A stretch of 64,000 nucleotides of DNA, taken from NCBI GenBank assembly GCA_965153355.1, contig OZ231128.1:16926001-16990000 (forward strand), written 5' to 3'. Positions 23,228-34,522 of the stretch are shown one piece after another; positions within the stretch are counted from its first letter, which is position 1, and every line of letters starts with the position of its first letter. Made by a program: the position numbers and the translations under genes. The notes under the pieces were generated by a model. That model made no database searches, was not told the origin of the DNA, and saw only the letters and a program-made list of their open reading frames with translations. The DNA comes from Flaccisagitta enflata (taxonomy: Eukaryota > Chaetognatha > Sagittoidea > Aphragmophora).

Positions 23228-23866
23228 GGGCGTTTCTAGTCAAAGAGGATCGCTTTTTGAAAGGGCCACTCGGTCGCTCGCTGCGTTCGTTCGCTCGCAC
23301 CGCTCACTCCACTCACTCGCTCTGCAGGGCTCTGCTTCGCTACACTCGCTTATTGCTCGCTTCGCTCGCTCGCTCTGTTGACGGGCTCGCTCACTCACTC
23401 CGCTCACTCCCTCGTGGGACAGTTTAAATTCCAGAATACCGTATTTCCTGCATTTATCGCCCCACCTCTAATTAGCGCCCCCCCCCCCCTTTTAAAGAAA
23501 GAGAGAGCTCCTAAGAAACTTATATGTTTGGAAAAATCCATTCAAAATCATTATAAATCAAATTGTCTCTTGACAGAAAAATATAAGAATGGTATGCAAT
23601 GTAAAAATATTCTTTGTTTTTGTGCTTTATTGCACTGAAATATGAAATATTTGTCCCAAAACATTAGGTTGATTCCAATGATTCAAATGAAATCATCTAA
23701 ACATGAGTGTAGGAGGGGGCGCTAATTGCAGGTTGAAAATGGCAATGTTTCATTTCATTTTCAAAAGCGCCCGGGGCGCTAATTACAGGAAATACGGTAT
23801 GTGTTCACGCTTTAGACGCGTTTCAAGGGAACAAACGCGTTTTTGACTCTCACTAGAAACACGCCC
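23228..23866. mobile_element. hAT-like MITE, family D, with nested TA element
   Basis: Ends GGGCGTTTCTAGTCAAAGAG and CACTAGAAACACGCCC, with the GCTCGCTCGC-type interior. A TA-flanked element interrupts the motif GAATATGTG at 23437-23799. Confidence 0.8.
23439..23797. mobile_element. TA-flanked MITE (CCGTATTTCCTG family) inside family D
   Basis: TIR CCGTATTTCCTG...GCGCCCC, partner GGGGCGCTAATTACAGGAAA TACGG. TA at 23437-23438 and 23798-23799. Excision would restore GAATATGTG, present uninterrupted in other D copies. Confidence 0.85.
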
Positions 23867-23899
23867 CAAGGAAGAAACGGACCGACTGAACTGGTATAG

Positions 23900-24196
23900 A
23901 ACTAGTCATCCAAGGATCGCACATGGTCAGCGGTACCCGATGCCCTGCATGGGAGTGATCCACTGAAGAAGTGGAGTTAGAGCATGGCAGCAGCTCAAAA
24001 GAGCTGATGCCACGGAAGGCTGATTTGAGGTCTGGAAGGCTGGGAGGGCTAAATTGAGGGCTGGGGGAGCAAATTTGGGGCCTTGATGGCCAACCAAGGG
24101 GAGGGGGATGGGAGGACGGAAACATGGACAGAAGGACAAATGTCTGGAAATTCCCCCTGTGTTCTACAGGACATTGGCCCTTTGGGGCCGCTGCCC
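23900..24196 (-). mobile_element. Family B element
   Basis: On the - strand: GGGCAGCGGCCCCAAAGGGC, TGTCCTGTAGAACACAGGGG, 20-bp AAATCTG/GGCC units, then the tail CGGGTACCGCTGACCATGTG and the ATCCTTGGAT hairpin followed by GACTAGTT. It lacks the second inverted arm of longer copies. Confidence 0.7.
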
Positions 24197-24298
24197 AAAA
24201 AGGGAAAATAAGTTTAGCCTCAAGAGCCTTATAAACCTGAGACCTGAGAGGCTGAAACTGACCTAAAGTTACTGTAATACGAAGACATTCTTTTAATA

Positions 24299-24908
24299 CT
24301 AACTAGGAAATAATTATGGAATCAACTTCTACCATAGATAGCTTGGTTTCTTAAGTAGCTAAATAACTTTTTAAAAAAAGCAAATTAATCTACGTCAAAA
24401 AATCTTCAAGATGAGTCCAATCTGGTCTCTGTAGCTCAAACCGTTTAGAAATGACAGACAAAAGAGTGAAAACTTTCATTTTCAAAATGGTCGGAAAAAA
24501 ATGAAAATGAGTGAACAAAAAAGTTGGGGTTATCTTGAATTTGAGATATCTCCGCTTCTAGAAAGACAAATAACTTTTTTCAAAAAAGCGAATTAATCTA
24601 CATCGCAAAATCTTTCAGATGAGCGCAATCTGGTTTCTGTGGCTTTAACCGTTTGGAACTGACAAGCAAGACTATGGGAACTCTCCATTAAATGATTAAC
24701 TAGCAAAAACCGCTCACAGATAGTAAAACAAGACCAAACTATACTGTATAAAAATCTTTATCAACCGACTCCCAGCTAAAAAACTGAAGATATTAGTTAA
24801 CAAAAATGTCACATGAAGTGCTTGTGTGATCATTTTCATGGTGGGAAGAGAATTTGGTTGATAAATCAAATTGCAACCTTCTTGATTCCATAACTATTTC
24901 CTAGATAG
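24299..24908. mobile_element. ~610-bp TA-flanked MITE
   Basis: TIR CTAACTAGGAAATAATTATG GAATCAA with partner TTGATTCCATAACTATTTCC TAGATAG. TA at 24297-24298 and 24909-24910. Two tandem cores near 24395 and 24590 share CAATCTGG.TTCTGT and AACCGTTT.GAA.TGAC with the other MITEs. Confidence 0.8.
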
Positions 24909-25349
24909 TATCAACCAATAAAACGACTCTTGATTATAGAAAACCACCTCTACAGCGTTTAGCAGTGGAAGCTTTTGCGAGGGAACAACCACAAGGATTG
25001 TGCAGGCGTGTCATATTAGCAAAGAGGGATTTCCAATCTATAAGGACAACCGGCGAATCTATCAACTTGTCGCCTCATTATGAATATCTGGACTGCTTGT
25101 CAAATTTGTATCGACACAAAATCAGCCGCATTTTCTCTTTTATCTGTATTCGTACCTCAGCCGTCAAATTCGTCTTTCCGTCGTGACTTTAGCTAGCTCT
25201 GTCTGTCTGTCTGCTTATCACAACCTATCAGCTTTTGATTTTACTTCGACTTTTATATCTTGAACTTCAGAAATGCCTCATGATGCTAAAGCTAAAAGAT
25301 ATCTTATATGAGATTATTAATCAGAGAGATTGAAATCAGATGAGACATC

Positions 25350-25425
25350 ATGAGCTTAACATTAATTAACATTAACATTAACATTAATTAACATTAACAT
25401 TAACATTAATTAACATTAAATATGA
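25350..25425. repeat. (TAACAT)n short minisatellite
   Basis: Alternating TTAACATTAA and CATTAA units. Confidence 0.85.
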
Positions 25426-25523
25426 AAGTAATGTTGCATAATTGATAAGCTGGTCTATCTTAACACTCAGTGAAATTGATACCGATGCATATTGCATATT
25501 GCATATTGCATATTGAATATTGC

Positions 25524-25740
<217 letters not shown>

Positions 25741-25979
25741 GAGAAGGAGACAGAGACCGAGACAGTGCTTGAGCAACAATAAGATTTCAGGTACTGTCAA
25801 CGAAAGGAGACAAAGGAGGAAATTTGGGACAAAGTTACGAACGAGCTTCGCAGTAGAAATAGGTCACAAAGACTAACAAAAGGAAATGATACAGATGTGC
25901 GACAAGGACACTTAAGTAGGTCCTCTTATCTCCTTCTCAATCCTATCGTTGCCATTGATGACATTTTGGACATATTTTT

Positions 25980-26250
25980 AGATGCGTCCACGCATCTCTA
26001 TAAGAGGCTTTGTCCGTCCGTCGGTCCGTCCGTCGGTCCGTCGGTCCGTCCATGGTGATCGAGTTGAGAATGATGAAAATGCATAGAATCTTGGAAATAT
26101 CTCAGATTATTGCATCGTTCCGTTGACTCTTGACTGGTTCACAATCCCAGAATAACATTGCATCATTCCACGTGATTGATGCAGTGTTGCATCATTCTTA
26201 ACAAGCTAAGCCGCATGTGGACGCATCGTTGTACCCCCGGGGTACTTGTT
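25980..26250 (+). mobile_element. A'-type element, GTCCAC hairpin variant
   Basis: 5' hairpin AGATGCGTCCACGCATCT, CTATAAGAGGCTTTGTCCG and CCGT units. The 3' end has GTGGACGCATC, matching the variant loop, then a perfect GTACCCC-C-GGGGTAC hairpin and TTGTT. Confidence 0.75.
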
Positions 26251-26314
26251 TTCCTACAGCTGATGTACGTTTTTGGAAGGATTTAGATATAATCAAGGTT
26301 CTTTTGGAGAAGTA

Positions 26315-26488
26315 CAGTTGAGCTTCACTAGAACGCATTTTAAGGGACTGAGCAAAATTATGCTTAATAGTAAAGCTGCCCTCTTGCCAGTATAGAAATA
26401 ACAACAAAATCTCTCATAGAACAATAATTTGTATACCTTATAGGTGGGCATGCCTTATTAGCGGGTGCGCTCTAGCGGTGCTCCACTG
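26315..26488. mobile_element. Short TA-flanked MITE (CAGTTGAACCCCGC family, diverged)
   Basis: Ends CAGTTGAGCTTCACTAGAAC and GCTCTAGCGGTGCTCCACTG, TA at 26313-26314 and 26489-26490. Confidence 0.75.
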
Positions 26489-26993
26489 TATATTGGAATT
26501 AGGAAACGGACAGGAAATCCCGATGACCGGCAGTCGACAGATGATAGTCGACAGATGATAGATGACAGATGACAGATGTCGGCAGATGACAGACGGCTGA
26601 CTGCTCAAGTGTTCAAAAGATTTGACACAGGTGCCGCATTGAGGCAGAAAAATACCTCAGAAAAATTGCATAGGAAAGACACACCTTAGTTTTAGTTTGA
26701 CTTGTCCGATGAATTTCTAACGGTACCCGACTCTTTCAGCTTCTGCGGTATATATTTTCACATACCACGTCAACTAGAAGTATGCTTTTGATGATATCCT
26801 ATATACATTTATTCCACTGTCATAATGGCACACATCGTAGTTAAAGCAACTAACAGGGTACGACAAAGTGTCCAAGCACGGAAGCACGGGAGCTAGCAGA
26901 TTTTGCAGGCAGAGAAACAGGAAAAAAGATCAATATAAGAGAAAAATAATTGTTGTAAAATATAGAAAAATTTTTGAACCTACAAAGTTTTTT

Positions 26994-27042
26994 ATACCAG
27001 TAAAGGCGGCTCTCGCCGACCGGAAAAAAATTGTAAGGGCTG
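26994..27042 (+). repeat. Repeated motif H
   Basis: ACCAGTAAAGGCGGCTCTCG CCGACCGGAAAAAAATTGTAAG, as at 14656 and 30030. Confidence 0.7.
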
Positions 27043-27049
27043 TTTTGTG

Positions 27050-27130
<81 letters not shown>

Positions 27131-27835
27131 GTGTGTGCGTGTGCGTGTGTGCATGTGTGTGTTATTTGTGTCTGTTTCGCTGTGTCTCTGTCGCTGTCAC
27201 TCTCTGTCAGTCTGTCTGTCTGTCTGTCTCTCTTTCTCCCTCCGTCCCTCCCTCCCTCCCTCCTTCTCTTCCTCCCCCCTCCCTCCCTCTCTCCCTCTCC
27301 CTCTCCATCCCTCTCACCCTCCTTCCCTCTCCCTCCCTCTCCCTCTCCCTCTCTCTCCCTCCCTCTTCCTCCCTCTCCCTCTCTCTTCATCCCCCTCTCT
27401 CTCCGTCCCCTTCTCACTTTCTTCCTCCCTCCCTCCCTCTCTCCCTCCCCCTCTCCGTCCCTCTCTCTCCCTCTTTCTCCCTCCCCCACCCTCCCTCTCC
27501 CTCCCCCTCCCTTCCTCCCTCTTTCCCTCCCTCCCCCTCTCCCTTCCTTCCTCTTTCCCTCCCTCTTCCTCCCTCCCTCTCCCTCCATCCCTCTCTCCCT
27601 CTCCCTCCTTCCCTCCCTCTCGCTCTCCCTCGTTCTCCATCCCCCTCTCCCTCCCTTCCTCCCTCTTTCCCTCTTTCTTCCTCCCTCCCTCCCTCCCTCT
27701 CCCTCCATCCCTCCCTCTCCCTCCTTCCCTCCCTCTCTCTCCCTCCCTCCCTCTCCCTCCTTCCCTCCCTCTCCCTCCCTCCCTCTCCCTCCCACGCTCT
27801 CCCTCCCTCCCTCCCTCACCCTCCCTCCTTATGCC
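27041..27835. repeat. (GT)n then (CCCT)n/(CTCC)n pyrimidine tract
   Basis: GT repeats with GCGT variants to about 27165, (GTCT)n to 27230, then over 600 bp of CCCTCC/CTCT on one strand. Long frames on both strands are artefacts of strand asymmetry. Confidence 0.95.
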
Positions 27836-27924
27836 CTCTGCTGAACTCATTTTTGTTGTTACTTAGGGCCAAAAATTGAGATCAATGCAAAATATAGATC
27901 TTTGAAAAATGTGCGGAAAATGTG

Positions 27925-28110
27925 AGAAAATAAAAAAAGATTAAAAAATTCATAGCGCCTAAAGTATTGGTCCCACAGTGCCCTGCTTTTTTCCAGAAGG
28001 TGTAAAAAAGTGCCCTCTTTCACCCTGTACCAATTTCAACCCCAGCCACGGGCGAGCCTAGTTCTAACTCAAATTTCTCAAATTGGCGCAAGCGAAAAAG
28101 GGAAACATTA
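27925..28110 (+). repeat. Partial core repeat G
   Basis: AAAAATTCATAGCGCCTAAA with GTGCCCTGCTTTTTTCC, resembling 14940 and 30660. Confidence 0.35.
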
Positions 28111-29001
28111 ATTCCTAACCCTGGACTCAAAAAATCGAAAAACGTTTTTCGATGTTTTTCCCAATAATTTGCTATTCCATACAACTACACATGCTATGAT
28201 ACATACAAGTTCAAAATTGACTTTTAGATTCTTGTAGGCAAGAAAAACCTCGATTGTAGGCAAATCAAGATTTTGTCGGGCCCTGGCAACTAATGACTAC
28301 TGCCTCATTCACATCTGCCTTCTTCTTCACATGATGTTTGAGAGATATGAATGATCTCTTATTCGTCAAGACATGACAGAAACATACTTACACACAACTA
28401 AGACTAATGGACTAGCAGCTAAAAGGGTAGTTGTTCATTTTCACTTCGCTCTGACAAAAGCAGGGTAGTTAGTTTCACGATTACTTGATTTGTGCTTTGA
28501 CGGTTACCATTTAGAAATGCTTCAGAACGTCTACTGAAAATGTCATAAATGCTCGGAAACCCGGCACTTTGTCGGAGATCACGTACACTTTCCCATCTTT
28601 GATAAGAATAAATCTTTCTTACAGCATCATTATTAGCGATGTTAAAAGTGCGCATATCACTTGCAGAAAATTCTACCGTCTCGCACCCGTTTAAGTTATT
28701 ATGGGCACACAGTTGGAAAAGAGCAAATTCATGAGTACAGTTTCATCTTGCTTACGTAAAACAGACATAATCGAGTTAACGGAACATTATCCTCTAACCA
28801 TCAATTTGTTGATTAACAATCGACGGGCATAAATGCCATAAATGACGTAAGCATTTGACACTTTCTCATCAATATCATCGAGTTATGTAACCTAAGCTAA
28901 AGCCCTATTATGTTCAAATAATACAATCTTCCTTGATTACATTGTTCATGGTTTAATATCGTTACTCGAGACGTCATTGAACATGACATCCAGATATCGG
29001 A
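28111..29001. other. No recognised feature
   Basis: AT-rich unique-looking sequence. Frames up to about 78 codons show no recognisable signature. Confidence 0.4.
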
Positions 29002-29009
29002 CATAGTTA

Positions 29010-29272
29010 GGGCGTGTTTCTAGTGAGCGGCAAAAACGCGTTTGTTTCCGTAAAACGCGATAACAGTATGAACACATATTCAAGAATTTCAACTGTCCCA
29101 CGAGGGAGTGAGCGACGTGAGTGAGCGAGCCCGTGAATGGAGCAAGCGTAGTGAGCATAGCGAAGCAGAGCGCTGCAAAGCGAGTGAGCGGAGTGAGCGG
29201 TGCGAGCGAACGAATGTAGCGAGCGACCGAGTGGCCCTTTCAAAACGCGATCATATGTGACTAGAAACGCCC
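29010..29272. mobile_element. hAT-like MITE, family D, with clear 8-bp TSD
   Basis: Ends GGGCGTGTTTCTAGTG and GACTAGAAACGCCC. The exact 8-bp repeat CATAGTTA flanks it at 29002-29009 and 29273-29280. 263 bp, non-coding, interior of GAGCGAGC repeats. Confidence 0.9.
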
Positions 29273-29897
29273 CATAGTTAGCGGTATCCGATGCCCTACT
29301 TGCAGTGATTAGGATTTGGTTAAGCAAATTTTTTGTAAAACCCCACAAAAGAACAAAATCTTAAAAAGATATTTTGGTCAACATGACAAATTTTCTAATA
29401 TTCTTTTTGTTTCATTTTATTTTTTATTTTCACATGTTGTTTTTTGATGCGTTTTGAGTCTCAAAATAGTTTGATTGGACGTTAAGACAAACCCTCCATC
29501 TCCCCATAGATTTGATATGGTTTGAATGTGAGACAGATTTGAAACATGAAAAGGCAAAATTGAAGATTTTGCTTCTAGTGAAGATTAAAGACTTCAAATG
29601 ATAAATTTCAGGTATGAAGATGGATTTTTGCCTGTAATTTTTTGGCTCTGAGATGGTCAGATGAGTCTCTGTCTCTTAATGTAAGCCTGCACTCAGACAA
29701 GATAAATGAAGTGAAGTCCAAAAGCCTAGGAAACTTTTGCTCTGATAATTTTGGTTCTTAAAATCTGAGGCTGGGGTGAAAATCAAAATCGAAACCAAAC
29801 AGTAACTATAAGTAAAACCAAATTAGCTATCCGCCCAATTGAGGCGACTGTTTTAAAAGGAGGACGTTGTATGGGGAGTGAAATGAAAGATATATTG

Positions 29898-30046
29898 ACG
29901 CAGATGGAATTAAATCTCGTTTGTGGCGAGAAGTCGACTGCTGCGGAAGCGCCTTTATTAAACAATAGTTCCAATCAGATGGATTTAAACCTCATTTGTG
30001 TAGAGAAGTTAACTGCTGCGGAAGCATCTTTACCAGTAATGGCGGC
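29898..30046. repeat. 75-bp tandem repeat, two copies
   Basis: Two units of the array at 30888-31412, ending where motif H begins. Confidence 0.8.
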
Positions 30047-30078
30047 TGTCGCCGTGAGGAAAAAAGTTGTAAGCTTTG
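30030..30078 (+). repeat. Repeated motif H
   Basis: ACCAGTAATGGCGGCTGTCG CCGTGAGGAAAAAAGTTGTAAG. The hairpin is preserved. Confidence 0.65.
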
Positions 30079-30189
30079 GTCAGTTTTCACCAAGCTTTTG
30101 TCTTTAGTCACTGCAAATTTTTTGTTCTTTTAGATCAAATCAAGAGCAATTGTATGTATTGATTGCACTGAAAATCAGAGAAAAATAGG

Positions 30190-30560
30190 ACTGAGCCAAA
30201 TGAGCTAGATGAGCTAAAATGCTCAACATCACTCAACCAGACAATCAGCTAGGCTCACTGATATGCTTTTTTGTATTTACATGCTCCCATCAAAACATTT
30301 ATTTATCCCATTAAAAAAAAAAAAAACTGAGCTAAATGAGCTAAGTGAGCTAAAATGCTTAAAAACACCCTCACAGATGAGCAGTTATGCTCACTGATAT
30401 GCTTTTTTGTATCTGCTTTCTTAAACATGTATCAAAATATCTATTCATTTATCACATTTAAAATAAAAAAAAACTGAGCTAAATGAGCTAAATAAGCTAG
30501 AATCCTCCAAAACACCCTCACAGATGAGCAGCTATGCTCATAAACATGTTTTCTTGTATT
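30190..30560. repeat. ~130-bp repeat with GAGCTAAATGAGCTAA motif
   Basis: Three imperfect units near 30190, 30320 and 30470, each with CTGAGC(C/T)AAATGAGCTA, AACA.CCTCACAGATGAGCAG and TTTTTTGTAT.TGC. Confidence 0.75.
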
Positions 30561-30659
30561 TGCATGCTCAAACAAACATAAATACACTCTTTTTTTAATC
30601 CTACTCAAAATCATAAAAAATTGAAAAAAATTCAATTCACAATTTTCATAAATAAATCT

Positions 30660-30865
30660 TTAAAAAATCATAGCGCGAAAAATATTTGTTGTAGAGCATT
30701 CTGCTTGGCGCCAAATGAAAGAGAATTATTAAATTTACTTACCCTATCAATTTCATTGGAGAGCCCCTTCGCTCGGTGGAGATGCTCAACTTCCTCATAA
30801 GAAAATGAAAACCCTGTTTCTCTCAAATATGTCAAAAAGTCGAAGACTGACTTCAACTTTTTTCC
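30660..30865 (+). repeat. Dispersed core repeat G
   Basis: TTAAAAAATCATAGCGCGAA, ATTCTGCTTGGCGCCAAATG AAAGAG and AAAAAGTCGAAGACTGACTTC, as in the 14940 copy. Confidence 0.55.
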
Positions 30866-30887
30866 CGATTACACAACAGTTTGAAGT

Positions 30888-31412
30888 AGATGGATTTAAA
30901 TTTTGTTTGTAGCAAGAAGTCAAATGCTGTGGAAGCGCTTTTTTGACATAATAGTTTCAATCGGATGGAATTACACCTTGTTTGTGTAAAGAGGTCAACT
31001 GCTGCAGAAGCACCTTTATTACACTATAGTTTAGATTAGATGGATTTAAACTTTGTTTGTAGCAAAAAGTCGACTGCTGCGGAAGCGCTTTTATTACACT
31101 ACAATTTGAATCAAATGGAATTAAACCTTGTTTGCGGCAAGAAGATGACAGCTGCGGAAGAGCTTTTATTATGCTACAGTTTAAATCAAATGGAATTAAA
31201 CCTCGTTTGTGGCGAGAAGTTGACTGCTGCGAAAGCGCTTTTATTACTCTACAATTTGAATCAAATGGAATTAAACCTCGTTTGTGGCCAGAAGATGACT
31301 GCTGCGGAAGAGCCTTTATTATGCTACAGTTTGAATCAGATGGAATTAAACCTCGTTTGTGGCGAGAAGTTGACTGCTGCGGAAGCGCCTTTATTACACT
31401 GTTGACATTTTG
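30888..31412. repeat. 75-bp tandem repeat, seven copies, open on both strands
   Basis: Units begin near 30888, 30963, 31039, 31114, 31189, 31264 and 31339. Because 75 is divisible by three, + strand (MELNLVCGEKLTAAEAPLL) and - strand (IKALPQQSTSRHKRGLIP) frames stay open across the array. Units at 31114 and 31264 share variants absent from their neighbours, so there is 150-bp higher-order structure. No promoter or splice evidence was found; treated as a minisatellite. Confidence 0.85.
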
Positions 31413-31423
31413 AATCATCAACT

Positions 31424-31599
31424 CACAACGCTAGCAGTTCCATCGTTCCATTGGTCCGTCGGTCCGTTGATCACACTTTACTATTTCTGCATTTTTGAAG
31501 TCTCTGGCCTTGCTGCTACTCACTGCTCCTTCAAGTGACCTCAAATAAGGACCCTGCCCACCCGCACGCGACTGGGGTACACGTGTATCCGGCCTTGTT
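31424..31599 (+). mobile_element. Family A element, decayed 5' end
   Basis: GGTCCGTCGGTCCGTTGATC ACACTTTACT, GACCCTGCCCACCCGCACGCGACT, then the palindrome-like GGGGTACACGTGTATCC and GGCCTTGTT. The best example of the 3' hairpin. The 5' hairpin is no longer readable. Confidence 0.65.
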
Positions 31600-31809
31600 T
31601 TTCATTTCATTTCATTTTATATATTATCAATTTTTTTCTTTGTCTTGTGCTTGTCTGTCTATCATTTGGTCCATTTTTAGATGCGTCCTCGCATCTCTAT
31701 AAGAGGGTCTGTCCTATGTATGTATGTATGTATAGGGAACGCGAAAATTTCCAAATGCGATTTCTAAGGTTTTCTCTTCATTTCTCTTTATATCTCTTAC
31801 ATCTCTTCA

Positions 31810-32600
31810 TGTGTCTTATGTCTCTTGTATCTCTTTTGTCTCAGTTGTCTCTTCGGTCTCTTTTGTCTCTTTTGTCTCTTTTGTCTCTTTTGTCTTTTTT
31901 GTCTTTTTTGCCTCTTATGTCCCTTATGTCTGCTATGTCTCTTATATCTCCTATGTCTCGTATATCTCCCATGTCTCTTATATCTCCTAGGTCGCTTATG
32001 TCTCTTATTTCTCTTATGTCTCCCACGTGTCTCCTAGCTGTCTTCTACGTGTCTTCGTGTCTTCTCTTGTCTCCTTGTGTTTTTTTAGATGCGTCCTCGC
32101 ATCTCTATAAGAGGGTCTGTCCCTTGGTCGGTCTGTGTGTCTGTCTGTCCGTCTGTGTGAAATAGGAAAATTTCTAAACACGATTTCTTATGTTTTCTCT
32201 TTATTTCTCTTCATGTCTTTTCATGTCTCTTATATTTCTTATGTCTCTTTCATCTCTTTTGTCTCTTTTGTCTCTTTTGTCTCCTATATGTCTCTTATGT
32301 CTCCTATATGTCTCTTAAGTCTCTTATGTCTCTTATTTCTCTTATGTATCTTAGGTATCTTATGTCTCTTAGGTATCTTATGTCTCTTATGTCTCTTTGT
32401 CTCTTTTGTCTCCTCTATGTCTCCTTTATGTCTCTTATGTCTCCTATATGTCTCTTATGTCTCATATATCTCTTACATCTCTTATGTCTCTTAGGTCTCT
32501 TATGTCTCTCATGTCTCTTCATGTCTCTATATGTCTCTTATGTCTCCTCATGTCTCTTCATCTCTCTCTCTATGTCTCTCCAAGTCCCTTCATGTCTCCT
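31810..32600. repeat. (TCTCTTATG)n / (TCTCTTTTG)n minisatellite
   Basis: Nine-bp-based units within the A' element, broken by the second 5' hairpin at 32087. Frames give Ser/Leu/Met repeats only. Confidence 0.85.
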
Positions 32601-32604
32601 TGTG

Positions 32605-32965
32605 AGGATGAGGCGGGGGAGGGGTGGGGAGGGGTGGGGGAGGGGAGGCGGGGGGGGTGGGGGAGGGGAGGCGTGGGGGGTGGGGAGGCGTGGGGGGGTG
32701 GGGAGGCGTGGGGAGGCGTTGGGGCGTGCGGGGGGGGGAGGCGTGGGGGGGTGGGGAGGCGTGGGGGGTAGGGGAGGGGAGGCGGGGGGGGGTGGGGGGA
32801 GGCGTGGGGGGGTGGGGAGGCGTAGGGGGGAGGCGTTGGGGGCGTGCGGGGGTGGGGAGGCGTGGGGGGGTGGGGAGGCGTGGGGGGTAGGGGAGGGGAG
32901 GCGTGGGGGGGGGTGGGGGTGGGGAGGTGTGAGGGAGAGGGGAGGCGGGGGGAGGGGGGGAAGAG
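32605..32965. repeat. G-rich (GGGGAGGCGTG)n array
   Basis: About 360 bp almost free of A/T-rich spacers on the + strand with many GGG and GGGG runs, so G-quadruplexes are likely. It lies between the TCTC array and the element's 3' end. Confidence 0.9.
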
Positions 32966-33237
32966 AGGAACCAGTTTATATTTTTGTCTTTATTTCTGTA
33001 TCTTTATATTTTCATATCATTATATCTTAATATATTTATATCTTAATAATTCGTATGAAAATATCTTACATCTAAAGAGGACGCATCTATTGGACATCTC
33101 TTGGCCTTGTTTCCAGTCTCATTGTCGAGTTACTACGAGATCGCCCCGTTTACGGTTTAGCACATCTTTTTTTTTCTGTTGGCAGTTGCCTTTTGTTTGC
33201 GTGTCTTCTATGTGAGTAGCAATTCAACACAGATTCC

Positions 33238-33619
33238 GGGAGCGTTTCTAGTCACAGACAATCGCGTTTTTAACGCTACGTTCGTTCACTCGCACCGCTC
33301 ACTCCGCTCACTCGACCTGCAGCGCTCTGCTTTGCTACGCTTGCTTTGCTCACTTGCTCTGCTCACGTGGTCGCTCACTCACTTCGCTCACTCCCTCATG
33401 GGACAGTTGAAATTCTAGAATATGTGATCACACTGTAAGCGCGTTTCACCGGAACAAAGGCGTTTTTAGTCGCGAACACGCGACTCTACAAACCACTTTT
33501 CGGTCCGTCGGTCAGTCCGTCCGTCGGTCCGTTACAAAGTCACTTTTCGAGGTTTTTCTGCTCCTGCCCACCCGTCCGCGACTAATGCTGTCTTGTTCAT
33601 CTTCACTAGTAAGACGCCC
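33238..33619. mobile_element. hAT-like MITE, family D, interrupted by family A
   Basis: GGGAGCGTTTCTAGTCACAG to CTTCACTAGTAAGACGCCC, with the GCTCACTCGC interior. The motif GCGTTTTTCATCTTC is split at 33468-33597 by a family A element. Confidence 0.75.
33468..33597 (+). mobile_element. Family A element with empty-site reference
   Basis: AGTCGCGAACACGCGACTCT ACAAACC, CCGT units, CTCCTGCCCACCCGTCCGCGACT, GTCTTGTT. Uninterrupted D copies read GCGTTTTTCATCTTC; here the element sits exactly between TTTTT and CATC. No target duplication is needed except possibly TT. Confidence 0.8.
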
Positions 33620-33649
33620 TCCGAAAGGACTCTTTTGCCACATGAGCAG

Positions 33650-33781
33650 TTAGATTTTTGTCGATTACCGCGTCAAAACACGAATCGAATGGCATTGAAT
33701 CAATACTGTTAATTGAATGCCATTGTGTTGGAAGTGGTGGCAATTTGTGGTGGTTCGCGGTGCTTCCGCAGTTTCTAGGTG
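33650..33781 (+). CDS. Possible exon, weak
   Basis: 132 bp between a plausible acceptor (CACATGAGCAG) and a strong donor (G|GTAAGTATAG), open in one frame (SITASKHESNGIESILLIEC), phase 1 at both ends. That phase does not fit between the exons at 4167 and 36802, which join in phase 0. No recognisable domain, so it may be chance. Confidence 0.2.
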
Positions 33782-33949
33782 GTAAGTATAGAGCAATTCT
33801 CTCAATGACCCATAATCATTCAAACAAAATGGACTTTATTGGTTTTTCCCCTTTACCCTCAGACACAACTTTTCATTCTCTCTTCCTCCCCAGCTCTCAT
33901 AGAGAGCCTGTGTTTGTACCCGTCTGCGTGTGTGACTGTGTCTGTGTGT

Positions 33950-34342
<393 letters not shown>

Positions 34343-34522
34343 CTTTCTTCATCTTTCTCACTCCGGAGTGGTCCATTTCTTTCTTTTTTTCCAATGCAGT
34401 TTGACCCAAAAGTTCTACCTTTTTATTTCCTTTCTTTTCCGTTTTCGCCCCTCAACGGCATTAGTTTTCTATCACCTCGGCCCAGGAACTTCCGGCTATT
34501 GCCAAAGTGCTCCCCTCTTCTA

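Larger units (their letters stand above)
31679..33111 (+). mobile_element. A'-type element with duplicated 5' end and large tandem interior
   Basis: Two 5' hairpins AGATGCGTCCTCGCATCT occur at 31679 and 32087, each followed by CTATAAGAGGGTCTGTCC and a shared CGATTTCT..GTTTTCTCT segment. There is one 3' end: GAGGACGCATCTATTGGACA and TTGGCCTTGTT at 33077-33111. Either a 5' segment was duplicated or one element sits in another. Confidence 0.7.

Noticed and set aside
24965-25186. 73-codon frame of mixed composition
   Set aside because: Composition is not low-complexity, but there is no recognisable domain, promoter or exon border.
26868-27879. Several frames of 270-330 codons on both strands
   Set aside because: They come from (GT)n and (CCCT)n arrays. 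Strand asymmetry removes stops, and there are no domain or splice signals.
30957-31421. 154-codon - strand frame and 121-codon + strand frame
   Set aside because: Both follow from a 75-bp repeat divisible by three. No start context, splice or domain evidence was found, so neither is called as a gene.
32308-33030. Gly-rich frame of 240 codons
   Set aside because: Arises from the TCTC and G-rich arrays inside an A' element.
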